Notes: generated from the letters alone by a model not told the origin. A DNA stretch of 59,668 bases from an uncultured Alphaproteobacteria bacterium (GCA_944392285.1 CALXWF010000027.1:1-59668); one strand, 5' to 3'. Shown: positions 16,213 through 25,824, counted from the stretch's first letter. Numbers and translations: made by a program.

Positions 16213-16776
16213 TTATACTTGCAGAATATCTTTTTCTTTATTGGCCAAGGCTTCATCAATTTTTTTGATTGAATCATCGGTCATTTTCTGAATTTCATTT
16301 TCAAATCTTTTTTCCTCATCTTCGGAAATCAGATTATCTTTTTTGAGTTTCTTTACACCGTCAATACCGTCGCGACGCAAATTGCGAATAGCTACTTTAT
16401 TTTGCTCGGCATACTTACCGGCAACTTTAACCAACTCTTTACGACGCTCTTCACTCAAAGGCGGAATGGGAATACGAATAAGCTGTCCGTCAGAAGCCGG
16501 GTTCAATCCCAAATCCGATTCCATAATGGCTTTTTCTACCGCTTTGTCGGTTGATTTGTCCCAAACACTGATAGAAAGCGTTCTGGCATCAGGCACGGAA
16601 ATCGTACCAACCTGAGACAACGGCACCATTGACCCGTAGGATTCAACCATAATTCCGTCCAACAAACTGGCATGAGCCCGTCCCGCACGCAAACCGCTGA
16701 AATCAGATTTCAACGATTCCAAGGTTTTATCCATGCGGTTTTTAATATCTTGTTTAATTTGATTAAAATCAGCCAT
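16213..16776 (-). CDS. frr: Ribosome recycling factor
   Basis: Splits post-termination ribosomes together with EF-G. The 187-aa protein has the family pattern throughout: N-terminal helix with SLKSDFSGLRAGRAH, the small beta domain (SYGSMVPLSQVGTISVPDAR) and the long C-terminal helices (EERRKELVKVAGKYAEQ, VAIRNLRRDGID). It starts four bases after the pyrH stop, so the two are co-transcribed and probably coupled. RF3 at the window's left edge acts in the step before it but is not genetically linked. Confidence 0.96.
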   Translation of the reverse strand: MADFNQIKQDIKNRMDKTLESLKSDFSGLRAGRAHASLLDGIMVESYGSMVPLSQVGTISVPDARTLSISVWDKSTDKAVEKAIMESDLGLNPASDGQLIRIPIPPLSEERRKELVKVAGKYAEQNKVAIRNLRRDGIDGVKKLKKDNLISEDEEKRFENEIQKMTDDSIKKIDEALANKEKDILQV

Positions 16777-16780
16777 AAAT

Positions 16781-17500
16781 TTATACCTCTTTTTTAATTA
16801 TAGTAAACTCACCTTTTCCGCAGACTGCATTAGCCAAAGCCTTTTCGCCCCTTTGAGCAAAGACAATAATCGGAATATTATTTTCTCTGGCCAAGGCTAC
16901 TGCCGTCGTATCCATCACCTTCAGCTGGCGGGCAATGACCTCATCATAGCTGACAGCCGTATATTTTTTAGCTTTGGCATTTTGTCTTGGGTCGCTGTCA
17001 TAAACACCGTCAACCTGAGTGGCTTTAAGCAAAGCATCGCACTGCATTTCCGAAGCCCGCAACGCCGCCCCCGTATCTGTTGTAAAATAAGGGTTACCGG
17101 TACCGCCGGCAAAAATGACGATACGTCCCTTTTGCAAATGACGCAAGGCTCTGCGATACATATAAGGCTCGCAAACGCTCGGAATACTAAGCCCTGAAAG
17201 CACTCTGGCTTCAGCCCCGATTTTTTCCAACGCGTTTTGCAAATAAAGGGCATTCATAACCGTTGCCAACATTCCGACCTGATCGGCCACGGTCCGATTC
17301 ATTCCGGCCGATGCCTCTTTGGCGCCGCGAAAGATATTGCCGCCGCCGACCACAATACAAATTTCCACGCCGCCGTCATGAACGGTTTTAATCTCGGCGG
17401 CCAAATCAGCAATAACCTCAGGCGACATTCCGAAAGCTCTGTCCCCCATCAAACCCTCGCCGGAAAGTTTCAGAAGGATTCTTTTATAAAGCGGTTTCAT
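16781..17500 (-). CDS. pyrH: UMP kinase
   Basis: Hexameric amino-acid-kinase-fold enzyme that phosphorylates UMP. Signatures are LLKLSGEGLMGD at the N-terminus, VVGGGNIFRG near residue 58, and the NPYFTTDTGAALRA and DGVYDSDP segments. The frame extends to a GTG at 17512, but the ATG at 17500 has GGAAAG just upstream and matches the family start (239 aa). It is the first gene of the envelope operon here. The usual upstream partners rpsB-tsf are not in this window; a divergent plsY is there instead. Confidence 0.96.
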   Translation of the reverse strand: MKPLYKRILLKLSGEGLMGDRAFGMSPEVIADLAAEIKTVHDGGVEICIVVGGGNIFRGAKEASAGMNRTVADQVGMLATVMNALYLQNALEKIGAEARVLSGLSIPSVCEPYMYRRALRHLQKGRIVIFAGGTGNPYFTTDTGAALRASEMQCDALLKATQVDGVYDSDPRQNAKAKKYTAVSYDEVIARQLKVMDTTAVALARENNIPIIVFAQRGEKALANAVCGKGEFTIIKKEV

Positions 17501-17594
17501 ATCTTTCCACACTCTGCTAAAAAATTTTTTTTCATATTACCAAGATTATTTGGTTTGTCATTAAGATTCTGCTACTTTTGGGCAAAAAATAACT

Positions 17595-17624
17595 TTGTCT
17601 TGTCACAACACAAAAAATTATGAT
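17595..17624 (+). promoter_or_regulatory. Candidate sigma70 promoter for plsY-dprA-topA
   Basis: TTGTCT (17595-17600), an 18-bp spacer and TATGAT (17619-17624), 65 bases before the plsY ATG, in the 189-bp divergent gap with pyrH. Confidence 0.45.
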
Positions 17625-17689
17625 TGAAAAATAAGGCACTCTCAGATAAGAATAAGCCATTACAATAACTTTTACAAAAGGACAAAACC

Positions 17690-18334
17690 ATGACTTTCAG
17701 CATAATTCTTTTGTTGTGCGCCTTAGGCGGCTATCTTTTGGGCTCCATTCCCTTTGGCTTAATTTTAACCCGCCTTGCCGGCTATGGCGACATTCGCAAA
17801 ATCGGCTCGGGCAATATCGGTGCCACCAATGTTTTGCGCACGGGCCGCAAAGACTTGGCTCTTCTGACTATTTTGTTAGACGCGAGCAAAGCCGGCTTTG
17901 CCGCATGGTTTGCCTACAAACTCGTCCCCGCAAATGAAATGTTCTTTTTGGGCAACATTACCTCCGCTAATGTTATTGCCGAGTTGGTTGCCGGTACTTG
18001 CGGCGTTCTTGGACACAATTTCCCGATTTGGTTAAAATTCAAAGGCGGCAAAGGCGTTGCCTCCACTTTCGGTTTCATCTTATTCACCAACTGGCAAGTT
18101 GCCTTGCTGGCTTTGGGAACATGGCTGATTTTTGCCGTTCTTACGCGTTACTCTTCGCTTTCGGCATTAATGGCGGCTCTTTTAACCCCCTTCTATGCTT
18201 TCTTCATGGTCTCTCCGGTATACAGCATCTTTTACTCAGGCTTGGCCGTTTTGGTAATTATTCGCCACCACGCCAACATCTCACGCTTGATTAAAGGCAC
18301 GGAAAGCAAAATATCATTCAGCAAGAGCAAATAA
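17690..18334 (+). CDS. plsY: Acyl-phosphate glycerol-3-phosphate acyltransferase
   Basis: Inner-membrane enzyme that acylates glycerol-3-phosphate at position 1 with acyl-phosphate, starting phospholipid synthesis. The 214-aa polytopic protein has the three loop motifs of PlsY: GSIPFGLILTRLAG, then GSGNIGATNVLRTG, and LKFKGGKGVASTFG. AAGGAC lies 7 bases before the ATG. The dprA start codon follows its stop codon with no gap, so plsY-dprA-topA form one transcript. Confidence 0.95.
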   Translation: MTFSIILLLCALGGYLLGSIPFGLILTRLAGYGDIRKIGSGNIGATNVLRTGRKDLALLTILLDASKAGFAAWFAYKLVPANEMFFLGNITSANVIAELVAGTCGVLGHNFPIWLKFKGGKGVASTFGFILFTNWQVALLALGTWLIFAVLTRYSSLSALMAALLTPFYAFFMVSPVYSIFYSGLAVLVIIRHHANISRLIKGTESKISFSKSK

Positions 18335-19471
18335 ATGCTAAGTGATGCGGAACTCATAGACTGGCTACAGTTAATCAACACCGAAAATATCGGACCGATA
18401 ACTTTTTTTAAACTGTTGCAAACCCATGGGTCAGCCGCAGCGGCTTTGGAGGCTTTGCCGCAAAAATACAAAAAATTTTCCAGATCTTTGGCTGAAAAAG
18501 AGCTCAAAAAGGCGCAAAGCAACGATATAAAGATTATTGACATTGATGATGCTTTATATCCGCAAACCTTAAAAAGCCTTGAAGATGCGCCGCCCCTGCT
18601 CTATGTGGCCGGCAACGCCGAGCTCTTAAACAGCTCGCTGTCTTTAGCGGTTGTCGGCGCGCGCAATGCCTCAATTAACGGCCGCAAGACAGCCTCCAGA
18701 CTGGCTTATGAATTAACCAACAATCAGGTATTAATCATTTCCGGCATGGCACGTGGTATCGATTCGGCCGCCCATAAAGGCGCACTTTATGCGCTTGACC
18801 AACAAGGGCCGACGATTGCCGTTCTGGGAACGGGCGTTGATGTTATTTACCCGCCTGAAAATGCGCAGCTTTACCAACAAATAAAAGCTCAAGGCGCCGT
18901 TATTTCGGAATTTCCGCTGTCGACCGGCCCGCAACCGACCAATTTTCCGCGACGCAACCGCATTGTTGCCGGCTTGGCTCTCGGTACTTTGGTGGTTGAG
19001 GCAACCGAAAAATCAGGCTCACTGATAACCGCCAAATTAGCGCTTGAAAACGGCCGCGACATTTTTGCCGTTCCGGGAGCACCTTATGACCAACGCGCAC
19101 AAGGCCCCAACCGACTTATTAAAGAAGGGGCTGCTTTGGTAGAAAATTCTGAAGATATCCTCAGGCAGCTTCTGCTTGGCAATGCCCGTAAAATCAAACC
19201 CCTTGCCCGCCCAAAGGAGCAAGATTTATTTTCAGCCCCTATTGACATTTCACAAAAAACTGTCGATATTCCACAACAGTCTTCTGCGACGACAAATCTG
19301 ACAGAGCTCCTAAATTATGAAGGAGTATATGTTGATGAGATTATACGCCGCAGCGGTCTTGACCCGTCTTCGGTTTCCCTGGCCTTGTTGGAACTGGAGA
19401 TGGACGGCAAAATCGAGCGTCAGCCCGGCAACAAAGTCGCGCTGATACGAACCAACCGCAAAAACAGGTAA
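18335..19471 (+). CDS. dprA: DNA-processing protein DprA
   Basis: Binds incoming single-stranded DNA and loads RecA during transformation. Domains: N-terminal SAM-like helices (1-70), Rossmann-like DprA core (about 75-290) with VGARNASINGRKTA, ISGMARGIDSAAHKGAL, GTGVDVIYPPEN and the FPRRNRIVAGL motif, then a C-terminal winged helix (about 315-372). Length 378 aa is standard. It abuts plsY and ends four bases before topA. Its position in a plsY-dprA-topA cluster is common in alphaproteobacteria, so presence alone does not prove competence. Confidence 0.95.
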   Translation: MLSDAELIDWLQLINTENIGPITFFKLLQTHGSAAAALEALPQKYKKFSRSLAEKELKKAQSNDIKIIDIDDALYPQTLKSLEDAPPLLYVAGNAELLNSSLSLAVVGARNASINGRKTASRLAYELTNNQVLIISGMARGIDSAAHKGALYALDQQGPTIAVLGTGVDVIYPPENAQLYQQIKAQGAVISEFPLSTGPQPTNFPRRNRIVAGLALGTLVVEATEKSGSLITAKLALENGRDIFAVPGAPYDQRAQGPNRLIKEGAALVENSEDILRQLLLGNARKIKPLARPKEQDLFSAPIDISQKTVDIPQQSSATTNLTELLNYEGVYVDEIIRRSGLDPSSVSLALLELEMDGKIERQPGNKVALIRTNRKNR

Positions 19472-19475
19472 AAAG

Positions 19476-21929
19476 ATGAAATTAGTAATCGTAGAATCTC
19501 CGGCAAAAGCCAAAACCATTAACAAATATCTCGGCAAAGATTATAAAGTTTTAGCCAGCTTCGGACACATCCGCGACCTACCGAGCAAAGACGGTTCCGT
19601 CAATCCTGACGAAGATTTTGCCATGTCATGGGAGCTGAGCCCCGGCGGCAAAAAACGCTTAAATGACATTATTACCGCCCTTAAAGATTGTGACACGATT
19701 GTCCTTGCCTCCGACCCTGATAGAGAAGGAGAAGCCATTGCTTGGCACATATTGGAAGAACTGACGGCCCGCAAAAAAATTAAAGACAAAAAAATTGAGC
19801 GTGTTGTCTTTCATGAGATTACCAAATCAGCCGTAACCGAAGCCATTCAAAATCCGCGCCAGATAGATGACAATCTGGTTTCGGCCTACATGGCGCGCCG
19901 CGCACTTGACTATCTGGTAGGTTTTACGCTTTCACCGGTTTTATGGCGCAAACTTCCGGGCTCAAAATCGGCCGGCCGCGTCCAATCAGTAGCACTGCGC
20001 CTGATTTGCGACCGTGAAAATGAGATTGAAAAATTCAAACCTGAAGAATATTGGACGGTTGATGTTGACTTAGTAACCAAGACTCAAGCGCTGATTCGCT
20101 CACACCTGATAACCTTAGACGGCAAAAAACTTGAAAAATTTGACATCAATACCGAGGCCAAAGCCAATGAAGCCAAAGCCAAGATTGAAGCACAAGAATT
20201 TCACATTGCCAATGTAGAGCGCAAAAAAGCCAACCGTTATCCGGCGCCGCCGTTCACCACCTCGACTTTGCAACAAGAGGCGGCCAGAAAGTTAAGGTTT
20301 AGCGCGAAGAAAACCATGCAAGTAGCTCAAAAACTTTATGAAGATGGTTTTATCACTTATATGCGTACCGACGCCGTCAACCTCTCCAAAGAGGCAATTG
20401 CCGCTTGCCGTGACGCCATTTTAAAATATTTCGGCGAGGCCTATCTGCCAAAGGTTGCCAAAGAATATAAGACCAAATCCAAAAACGCGCAAGAAGCTCA
20501 CGAAGCTATCCGTCCTTCAGACGTTATGAACACGCCCAAAAAGATGGAGGCAAAGTTAGATTCCGACGCCCATAAACTTTATGAGCTTATTTGGAAACGT
20601 ACGGTTGCCTGCCAGATGAATCCGGCAATTTTAGACCGTGTGACGATTGACAGTGAATCTGAAGACAAGCAAATTTTGTTGCGTGCCAATGGTCAAGTCA
20701 TTGCCTTTGACGGTTTTCTCAAGCTTTATCAAGAGAGCCGCGATGACAATGATGAAGATGATGAAAACCGCATTTTGCCAAACGTTGAAAACGACGAAAA
20801 AGTCGGCAAAGGCGATATTTATACCGAGCAACACTTCACCACGCCGCCGCCGCGCTTTACCGAGGCCAGCTTGGTTAAAAAACTTGAAGAACTCGGCATT
20901 GGTCGTCCGTCAACCTATGCCTCGATTATTGCCGTTTTGCAAGAACGCAAATATGTTCGGGTAGAGAAATTACGCTTTATCCCGGAAGACCGCGGCCGCA
21001 TTGTAACCGTCTTTCTTGAAAATTATTTCAAAAAATATGTTGAATATGACTTTACGGCACAGTTGGAAGAATTTTTGGATGACGTTTCTGCCGGTGAAAT
21101 GAACTGGAAGAAACTTTTAAGCGGCTTTTGGACCAAGTTTATTAAAAATATTGATGCCGTTAAACCCTTGCAAATCAGCGAGGTCATTGAAAAAATAGAT
21201 GAAGTTTTGGCGCATCATCTGTTTCCCCCGCATGAAGACGGAACGGATCCCCGCCTCTGCCCGGAATGCCACAAAGGACATTTAAGCATAAAACTTGGCA
21301 AGTTTGGCGCATTTTTAGGCTGCTCCAACTATCCGGAATGCAAATACACCAAACCTTTGACCGATGTCAAAGATGAGATTGCCGCTGACAGCCAAAAAGC
21401 CCCAAATCCTGAAGATAAAGAATTAGGCGAAATGAACGGTCTGAAAATTTATCTCAAAAAAGGACCTTACGGCTACTATGTTCAGCTTGGCGAAGATGCC
21501 ACCGCCACCACCGAAAAACCCAAGCGCACATCTTTGCCGAAGTTTTTAAAACCTGAAGATATTACTTTAGAACAAGCCTCTACCTTATTGAGTTTACCTA
21601 AAAATATCGGTAACAATATTGAGGTAAATATCGGCAAATTCGGCCAATATATCAAACAAGGCAACAAGTCTCGCTCCCTAACCGGTGAAGACAACATCTT
21701 CAACATTACCCAAGAGCGCGCTGAAGAATTGCTTAAAAATGTTGCCGAACGCCCGCAAGGAAAAGTTTTAGGCCAGCACCCCAAAGACAAAGGCGACATT
21801 ACTTTAAATTCAGGACGTTACGGTCCCTACCTCAAGTGGGGAAAGAACAATTATGCCATTCCCAAAGCCTTAAAAGATAAAAACCTGACTTTGGAAGATG
21901 CCTTAAAAATCATCGCCAACGGCAAATAG
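19476..21929 (+). CDS. topA: DNA topoisomerase I
   Basis: Type IA topoisomerase that relaxes negative supercoils. The 817-aa protein has an N-terminal Toprim domain (VESPAKAKTINKYLG; DPDREGEAIAWH), the catalytic tyrosine in DGFITYMRTDA (near residue 300), the clamp region, one four-cysteine zinc ribbon (CPECHKGHL ... GCSNYPECKY) and three C-terminal TopA repeats (KKGPYGYYVQLG, IGKFGQYIKQG, SGRYGPYLKWG). A GTAAAAAG leader four bases after dprA places it in the same operon. Confidence 0.97.
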   Translation: MKLVIVESPAKAKTINKYLGKDYKVLASFGHIRDLPSKDGSVNPDEDFAMSWELSPGGKKRLNDIITALKDCDTIVLASDPDREGEAIAWHILEELTARKKIKDKKIERVVFHEITKSAVTEAIQNPRQIDDNLVSAYMARRALDYLVGFTLSPVLWRKLPGSKSAGRVQSVALRLICDRENEIEKFKPEEYWTVDVDLVTKTQALIRSHLITLDGKKLEKFDINTEAKANEAKAKIEAQEFHIANVERKKANRYPAPPFTTSTLQQEAARKLRFSAKKTMQVAQKLYEDGFITYMRTDAVNLSKEAIAACRDAILKYFGEAYLPKVAKEYKTKSKNAQEAHEAIRPSDVMNTPKKMEAKLDSDAHKLYELIWKRTVACQMNPAILDRVTIDSESEDKQILLRANGQVIAFDGFLKLYQESRDDNDEDDENRILPNVENDEKVGKGDIYTEQHFTTPPPRFTEASLVKKLEELGIGRPSTYASIIAVLQERKYVRVEKLRFIPEDRGRIVTVFLENYFKKYVEYDFTAQLEEFLDDVSAGEMNWKKLLSGFWTKFIKNIDAVKPLQISEVIEKIDEVLAHHLFPPHEDGTDPRLCPECHKGHLSIKLGKFGAFLGCSNYPECKYTKPLTDVKDEIAADSQKAPNPEDKELGEMNGLKIYLKKGPYGYYVQLGEDATATTEKPKRTSLPKFLKPEDITLEQASTLLSLPKNIGNNIEVNIGKFGQYIKQGNKSRSLTGEDNIFNITQERAEELLKNVAERPQGKVLGQHPKDKGDITLNSGRYGPYLKWGKNNYAIPKALKDKNLTLEDALKIIANGK

Positions 21930-21984
21930 CTTGACTCCTTAACGATTAAATGTTACACAGCATGGTATTTAAAATTATTATATC

Positions 21985-22428
21985 ATGGAAACAACTATTG
22001 TAGTTCTAGCTATCATCGTAATGATGTTTTTTGGCCTCTTGCGCCTTATTTTTGAAGGTAATAGCAGATATAAAGCCGTTACCAAAAATTATCCGCAGTT
22101 AATTAAAAGTTATCAGGAATATCTAAAAGATTCCGAAGCTTTTTCTAATGAGCGCGTGGTTGCTTTATATAACTGCTTCAGAGATACCTGTGAAGTCTAT
22201 GAAACAATTGAAAAAGTAAGCAAAAGCCACCGCGATGCCGATAAAGCACTGCAAGCCGGAACCATTGTTGCCTTTTGCCGCAATGCCGGAAGTGAGATTT
22301 ACAAAGACATAAGGCATCGAGGCCTAGATTTACCAAAAAAACCTCTGATTATAAATCAGAGGTTTTTTTATCATAAACCGTCACGGTCACAACCGGACGC
22401 ACTAAGCATTTTTCGGATTTTGGCTTAG
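21985..22428 (+). CDS. Membrane-anchored hypothetical protein (147 aa)
   Basis: One N-terminal membrane helix (about residues 4-23), then a soluble helical domain rich in charged residues; probably anchored to the inner membrane facing the cytoplasm. There is no clear Shine-Dalgarno before the ATG. The reading frame runs straight through a 16-bp terminator hairpin (22335-22369), which encodes residues about 117-128, and then overlaps the convergent gene by 80 bases to a stop at 22428. The last 30 residues may therefore be a read-through extension after loss of an earlier stop. Function unknown. Confidence 0.6.
   Translation: METTIVVLAIIVMMFFGLLRLIFEGNSRYKAVTKNYPQLIKSYQEYLKDSEAFSNERVVALYNCFRDTCEVYETIEKVSKSHRDADKALQAGTIVAFCRNAGSEIYKDIRHRGLDLPKKPLIINQRFFYHKPSRSQPDALSIFRILA
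22335..22369. terminator. Bidirectional terminator lying inside two convergent genes
   Basis: A perfect 16-bp inverted repeat with an ATA loop and A7/T7 flanks. It overlaps the 3' parts of both the plus-strand 147-aa gene and the minus-strand 206-aa gene. Confidence 0.88.
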
Positions 22429-22969
22429 CCTCAGCTTGTCCTGAAGCAAAATTAAAAGCCCAAAACAAATCCTTACTTTTTTCCGAAGAAGAAGCATATA
22501 ATCTGACAACAGAAAGCTCTCTTCTCCGAATTTTTCGTAAACTTCGATTAATAATTCTAAAATTTTGACTTATTTTTCGCAACTCTCCGACAGCCGGAAG
22601 ATATTGCACACCGTAAGCTCGGCATGTATAAGCAGAGGTAACTGCCGGAACCTTATAGTCCTCTTCAATGGCACTGGCCATAATCAAGTGAGAATTAAGT
22701 TTTCCGGACAATAAACTGGTCGTCTCATCAAGCAACCCTCGACTGGCCAACACATTTTTACTTGCCCACTGTTGCAAATTTTGAGGTTCAAACGGCACCA
22801 CCAAAAGCAACTCATATTCCCCATGTTTGTTATATTTGACATCAGCAACAATCCCTATAACTTTAGGCATAAACCACCAATGCTTTCGACAAACACCTTT
22901 TAAGGTATAAAAATCTCCTACCTTCACCTCGGAAAGAGGTAAAAAATGCGAAATATTAAAAACGTTCAT
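22349..22969 (-). CDS. Hypothetical protein (206 aa)
   Basis: Soluble 206-aa protein with no signal peptide. The N-terminal half (residues 14-65) alternates short hydrophobic strands and looks like a small beta-barrel; the middle has a basic helix (RSLRKIRRRE, near residue 145). Its stop codon lies inside the shared terminator hairpin. The leader is A/T only with no Shine-Dalgarno. I do not recognise a family. Confidence 0.6.
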   Translation of the reverse strand: MNVFNISHFLPLSEVKVGDFYTLKGVCRKHWWFMPKVIGIVADVKYNKHGEYELLLVVPFEPQNLQQWASKNVLASRGLLDETTSLLSGKLNSHLIMASAIEEDYKVPAVTSAYTCRAYGVQYLPAVGELRKISQNFRIINRSLRKIRRRELSVVRLYASSSEKSKDLFWAFNFASGQAEAKPKSEKCLVRPVVTVTVYDKKTSDL

Positions 22970-23127
22970 AATTATATATATTTTTAATTAATAATTTTAT
23001 TCACCGTTTCAGCATAACGCATATTTTCGACTTGTAAACAAAAAAACACATCTGAGGCATCTTCTTGTTTTTTGCGATTGCAAGATAATATTTATTCGTC
23101 TATACCAAGCAAGAAAGGATGTTTTTT

Positions 23128-24492
23128 ATGTTTAAGTTTTTACAATTTCGTCAGCGTTTTAAAGAGATTATCCGTCTGGCTTTTCCGATTACCACATCTT
23201 TCTTAGCCATTGGCATTATGGGGGTTATAGATACGATAATTGTCGGCAATTACAACACCGAACAATTGGCCTATATCGGCATAGCCAACTCCATCTTTGT
23301 ATTATTATTCACTTTTCCGATTGGGCTTTTGCAAGGGGTTTTAATAAAATCATCACAAAAATTCGGCGCACGTAAATTTGCCTCTACCGGCAAAATCTAT
23401 AACGAAGGACGCAAATATGCCCTCCTCCTTTCAATTATTTTTACCCTTATCGGCATCAACGGCCGCGGCATTTTAACGCTTCTTGGTCAAAACCCCGACA
23501 TGGTAGAACACGGCGGCAAAGTCTTAAACATTTTTTCTTTCTCCATTCCTTTTATTTTAATTTACGCCAATGCCAATTTCTTTTTGCAATCAATCAAGCG
23601 TCCGCAAATTGCCATGTATGCGGCATTGGTAGCCAATTTATTAAATCTGGCCGTTAATCCGGTGCTGGTATACGGCAAATTCGGCTTCCCCGAACTCGGA
23701 GCGGTTGGCTCAGCCACTTCCACATTGATTGTGCGCATCTTTTTGGCTTTATTTATGTTATATTACATCCACCGCATGAAAGCTCTGCCAAAAGTCAACA
23801 AACATTTTGGATTGGACCGCAGTTATCCGACCTGGTGGAGCGACAGCCGCAACACCCGACGCTTAGGTTATGGGGTTGCCATTATGAGTATCTCTGCCAA
23901 CGGCTCTTATGCGGCTGTCAGCAATTTTGCAGGTTGGCTCGGACAACAATCCATGGCGGTTTTTGTAATTTTAATCAACATGAGCTCAATCATTTTTATG
24001 ATTTGCTTTTCAATTTCGCAAGCCACGTCTATTGTTGTTGCCAATGCTTATGGGAGACGAGATAAAAACGGTATAATCTGCGCAGCCTCTGCCGGATTTC
24101 TGGTAATGTTAACGGCCTTAATCATTTTAGAAACCTGTCTGTACAATTTTCCCGACGCCATTATGGGAATTTTTACGGAAGATACTCGGGTTTTAACCAT
24201 CGTACAAGGTTTAATTTGGTTTTTAATGATTGAGATTATTGTAGATTCCATGCCTTTGGTAATAGTCGGCTCACTCAACGGCCGCAGCGACGTTTTATAT
24301 CCGACATCTTTTCAAGCCTTTGCCTTTTTGGTCGTCCGCATTTGTACCTGCTATGTTCTGACCTTTACGTTAGGACTAGGCCTAAAAGGCATTATTTTAG
24401 GCTTAATGTCCGGTGGAGCGACATCTTTCTTATTAAACATGTCGCGGTTTGTTTATTTAACTAAACGAGACCGAAAAGAAGGTTTACGTTAA
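23128..24492 (+). CDS. MATE-family multidrug/sodium efflux transporter
   Basis: Secondary transporter of about 12 membrane helices (454 aa) in the MATE/NorM family, exporting drugs or metabolites in exchange for Na+ or H+. The two six-helix halves begin FPITTSFLAIGIMGVIDTII and LGYGVAIMSISANGSYAAV, with the AVGSATSTLIVR loop between them. The ATG at 23119 is too close to the AAAGGA ribosome site; the ATG at 23128 is correctly spaced. It stands alone, ended by a terminator shared with the flavodiiron gene. Substrate unknown. Confidence 0.9.
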   Translation: MFKFLQFRQRFKEIIRLAFPITTSFLAIGIMGVIDTIIVGNYNTEQLAYIGIANSIFVLLFTFPIGLLQGVLIKSSQKFGARKFASTGKIYNEGRKYALLLSIIFTLIGINGRGILTLLGQNPDMVEHGGKVLNIFSFSIPFILIYANANFFLQSIKRPQIAMYAALVANLLNLAVNPVLVYGKFGFPELGAVGSATSTLIVRIFLALFMLYYIHRMKALPKVNKHFGLDRSYPTWWSDSRNTRRLGYGVAIMSISANGSYAAVSNFAGWLGQQSMAVFVILINMSSIIFMICFSISQATSIVVANAYGRRDKNGIICAASAGFLVMLTALIILETCLYNFPDAIMGIFTEDTRVLTIVQGLIWFLMIEIIVDSMPLVIVGSLNGRSDVLYPTSFQAFAFLVVRICTCYVLTFTLGLGLKGIILGLMSGGATSFLLNMSRFVYLTKRDRKEGLR

Positions 24493-24524
24493 AAAAAATC
24501 CTCCGCAAAACGGAGGATTTTTTA
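24492..24524. terminator. Bidirectional terminator between MATE and flavodiiron genes
   Basis: A 13-bp stem (AAAAAATCCTCCG / CGGAGGATTTTTT) with a CAAAA loop; serves both convergent genes. Confidence 0.9.
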
Positions 24525-24535
24525 TTCTTCAACGC

Positions 24536-25720
24536 CTATTTCTCAAGCATTTGTTTGGTATGTTCAATAATTTTTTCAATTACGTCAGACTTTGGCGTAT
24601 ATTTAGCTTCAAAGGGCGGAATGGTCTCCCAACCGAGCTCTTCAAAGACATTATAGATATTATCTTTAACCACACCCGGCTTCCAACCATAAGAGCCAAA
24701 ACCAAAACCGACTTTATTTTTGGGTTTAAGCCCGCGCATATAAGTAACAAAACCGGCCACCCGCGGAAACAGTTGATTATTAAGCGTCGGGTTACCGATA
24801 CAAACATATTTTGCATCAACAAAATCTACCATAACTTCAGACACGTTTTTGGTAGCCAAACAATGTTTAACCACGGGGATTCCGGCATCTTGGAAAACCG
24901 ACATAACAGCTTCGGCCAAAGTGGCGGTTGCCCCCCACATTGTGTCATAAACAATAACGGCCTTACCGTCATTTTGTCCGCTTGCCCATTTGGCATAGGC
25001 CCCAAGAATGGTATTAACCTCCTCTTTTCCGGACCAAATACAACCGTGTGAGGGGGCAATCATCTCAATATCCAACCCCAAACTTCCGGCTGTATCCAAG
25101 GCTTTTTCGGCCTGAGCCCCGTAAGGAAACAAGATATTGGCATAATAACTTTTAGCCTCACGCATAATAATGCCCGGCATCACATCTTTTACCCAAATTG
25201 TATCAGAAGCATAATGCTGACCGAACCCATCATTAGAGAGCAACAATTTGTCTTCTTTAACATAAGTCATCATGGAATCCGGCCAATGCAACATGGGGGT
25301 GGTCATAAAAGCAAGCGTTCTTTTGCCGATGCAAAGCGTATCTCCGGTTTTAACAATTTCATATTGCCAACCGGTTGTATCAAAATGAGCTTCCAATGCA
25401 GCCTTACCGGCAACATTGGTAACAATTTTGGCTTGCGGTGCCAATTTCATTAAATCCGGAATATTCCCCGAGTGGTCCATTTCCACATGGTTAACCACGA
25501 TATAAGCAATTTTTGCAAAATCTACTTTGCTTTTGATACGGGCAATATTTTCATGAGAGAGATAATGTTTCACCCCATCAACCAAAGTAATTTTATCATC
25601 CATAATCAAATAAGCATTATAAGTAGAGCCGTAAGGGGTGCTGTATCCGTGAAACTCCTTAAGATTCCAGTCCTTAACGCCGACCCAATAAATATCTTTT
25701 TTAACTTCGACAGCTTGCAT
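24536..25720 (-). CDS. Flavodiiron protein (oxygen/nitric oxide reductase)
   Basis: A-type flavodiiron protein: reduces O2 to water or NO to N2O at a non-heme diiron site, using electrons passed through FMN. The N-terminal beta-lactamase-like domain (1-250) carries the diiron ligands in NHVEMDHSG (H78, E80, D82, H83) plus a later SHGCIW. The C-terminal flavodoxin domain (about 255-394) starts VIVYDTMWGATATLAEAV. There is no C-terminal rubredoxin, so an external donor is needed. AAGGAGAGA precedes the ATG. It is divergent from perR-rubrerythrin over a gap with a Fur-like box, implying shared oxidative control. Confidence 0.93.
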   Translation of the reverse strand: MQAVEVKKDIYWVGVKDWNLKEFHGYSTPYGSTYNAYLIMDDKITLVDGVKHYLSHENIARIKSKVDFAKIAYIVVNHVEMDHSGNIPDLMKLAPQAKIVTNVAGKAALEAHFDTTGWQYEIVKTGDTLCIGKRTLAFMTTPMLHWPDSMMTYVKEDKLLLSNDGFGQHYASDTIWVKDVMPGIIMREAKSYYANILFPYGAQAEKALDTAGSLGLDIEMIAPSHGCIWSGKEEVNTILGAYAKWASGQNDGKAVIVYDTMWGATATLAEAVMSVFQDAGIPVVKHCLATKNVSEVMVDFVDAKYVCIGNPTLNNQLFPRVAGFVTYMRGLKPKNKVGFGFGSYGWKPGVVKDNIYNVFEELGWETIPPFEAKYTPKSDVIEKIIEHTKQMLEK

Positions 25721-25777
25721 ATTTATCTCTCCTTTAACAAAATATAAGCTACCTATTAAATAACATTATTTTTATAA

Positions 25778-25804
25778 TTGACAAGAAGAGAATTTGTTTA
25801 TAAA
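25778..25804 (+). promoter_or_regulatory. Candidate promoter for perR-rubrerythrin
   Basis: A consensus -35 TTGACA (25778-25783) is followed 15 bases later by TATAAA (25799-25804). The short spacer is a weakness. A 14-bp perfect palindrome TTGTTTATAAACAA (25794-25807) spans the -10 and could be an operator. Confidence 0.5.
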
Positions 25805-25805
25805 C

Positions 25806-25824
25806 AATAATAACAATCATTATC
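25806..25824. promoter_or_regulatory. Fur/PerR-type operator
   Basis: AATAATAACAATCATTATC matches 16 of 19 positions of the classical Fur box GATAATGATAATCATTATC. It sits 18 bases before the Fur-family gene start and in the gap to the divergent flavodiiron gene, where it could repress both. Confidence 0.7.
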
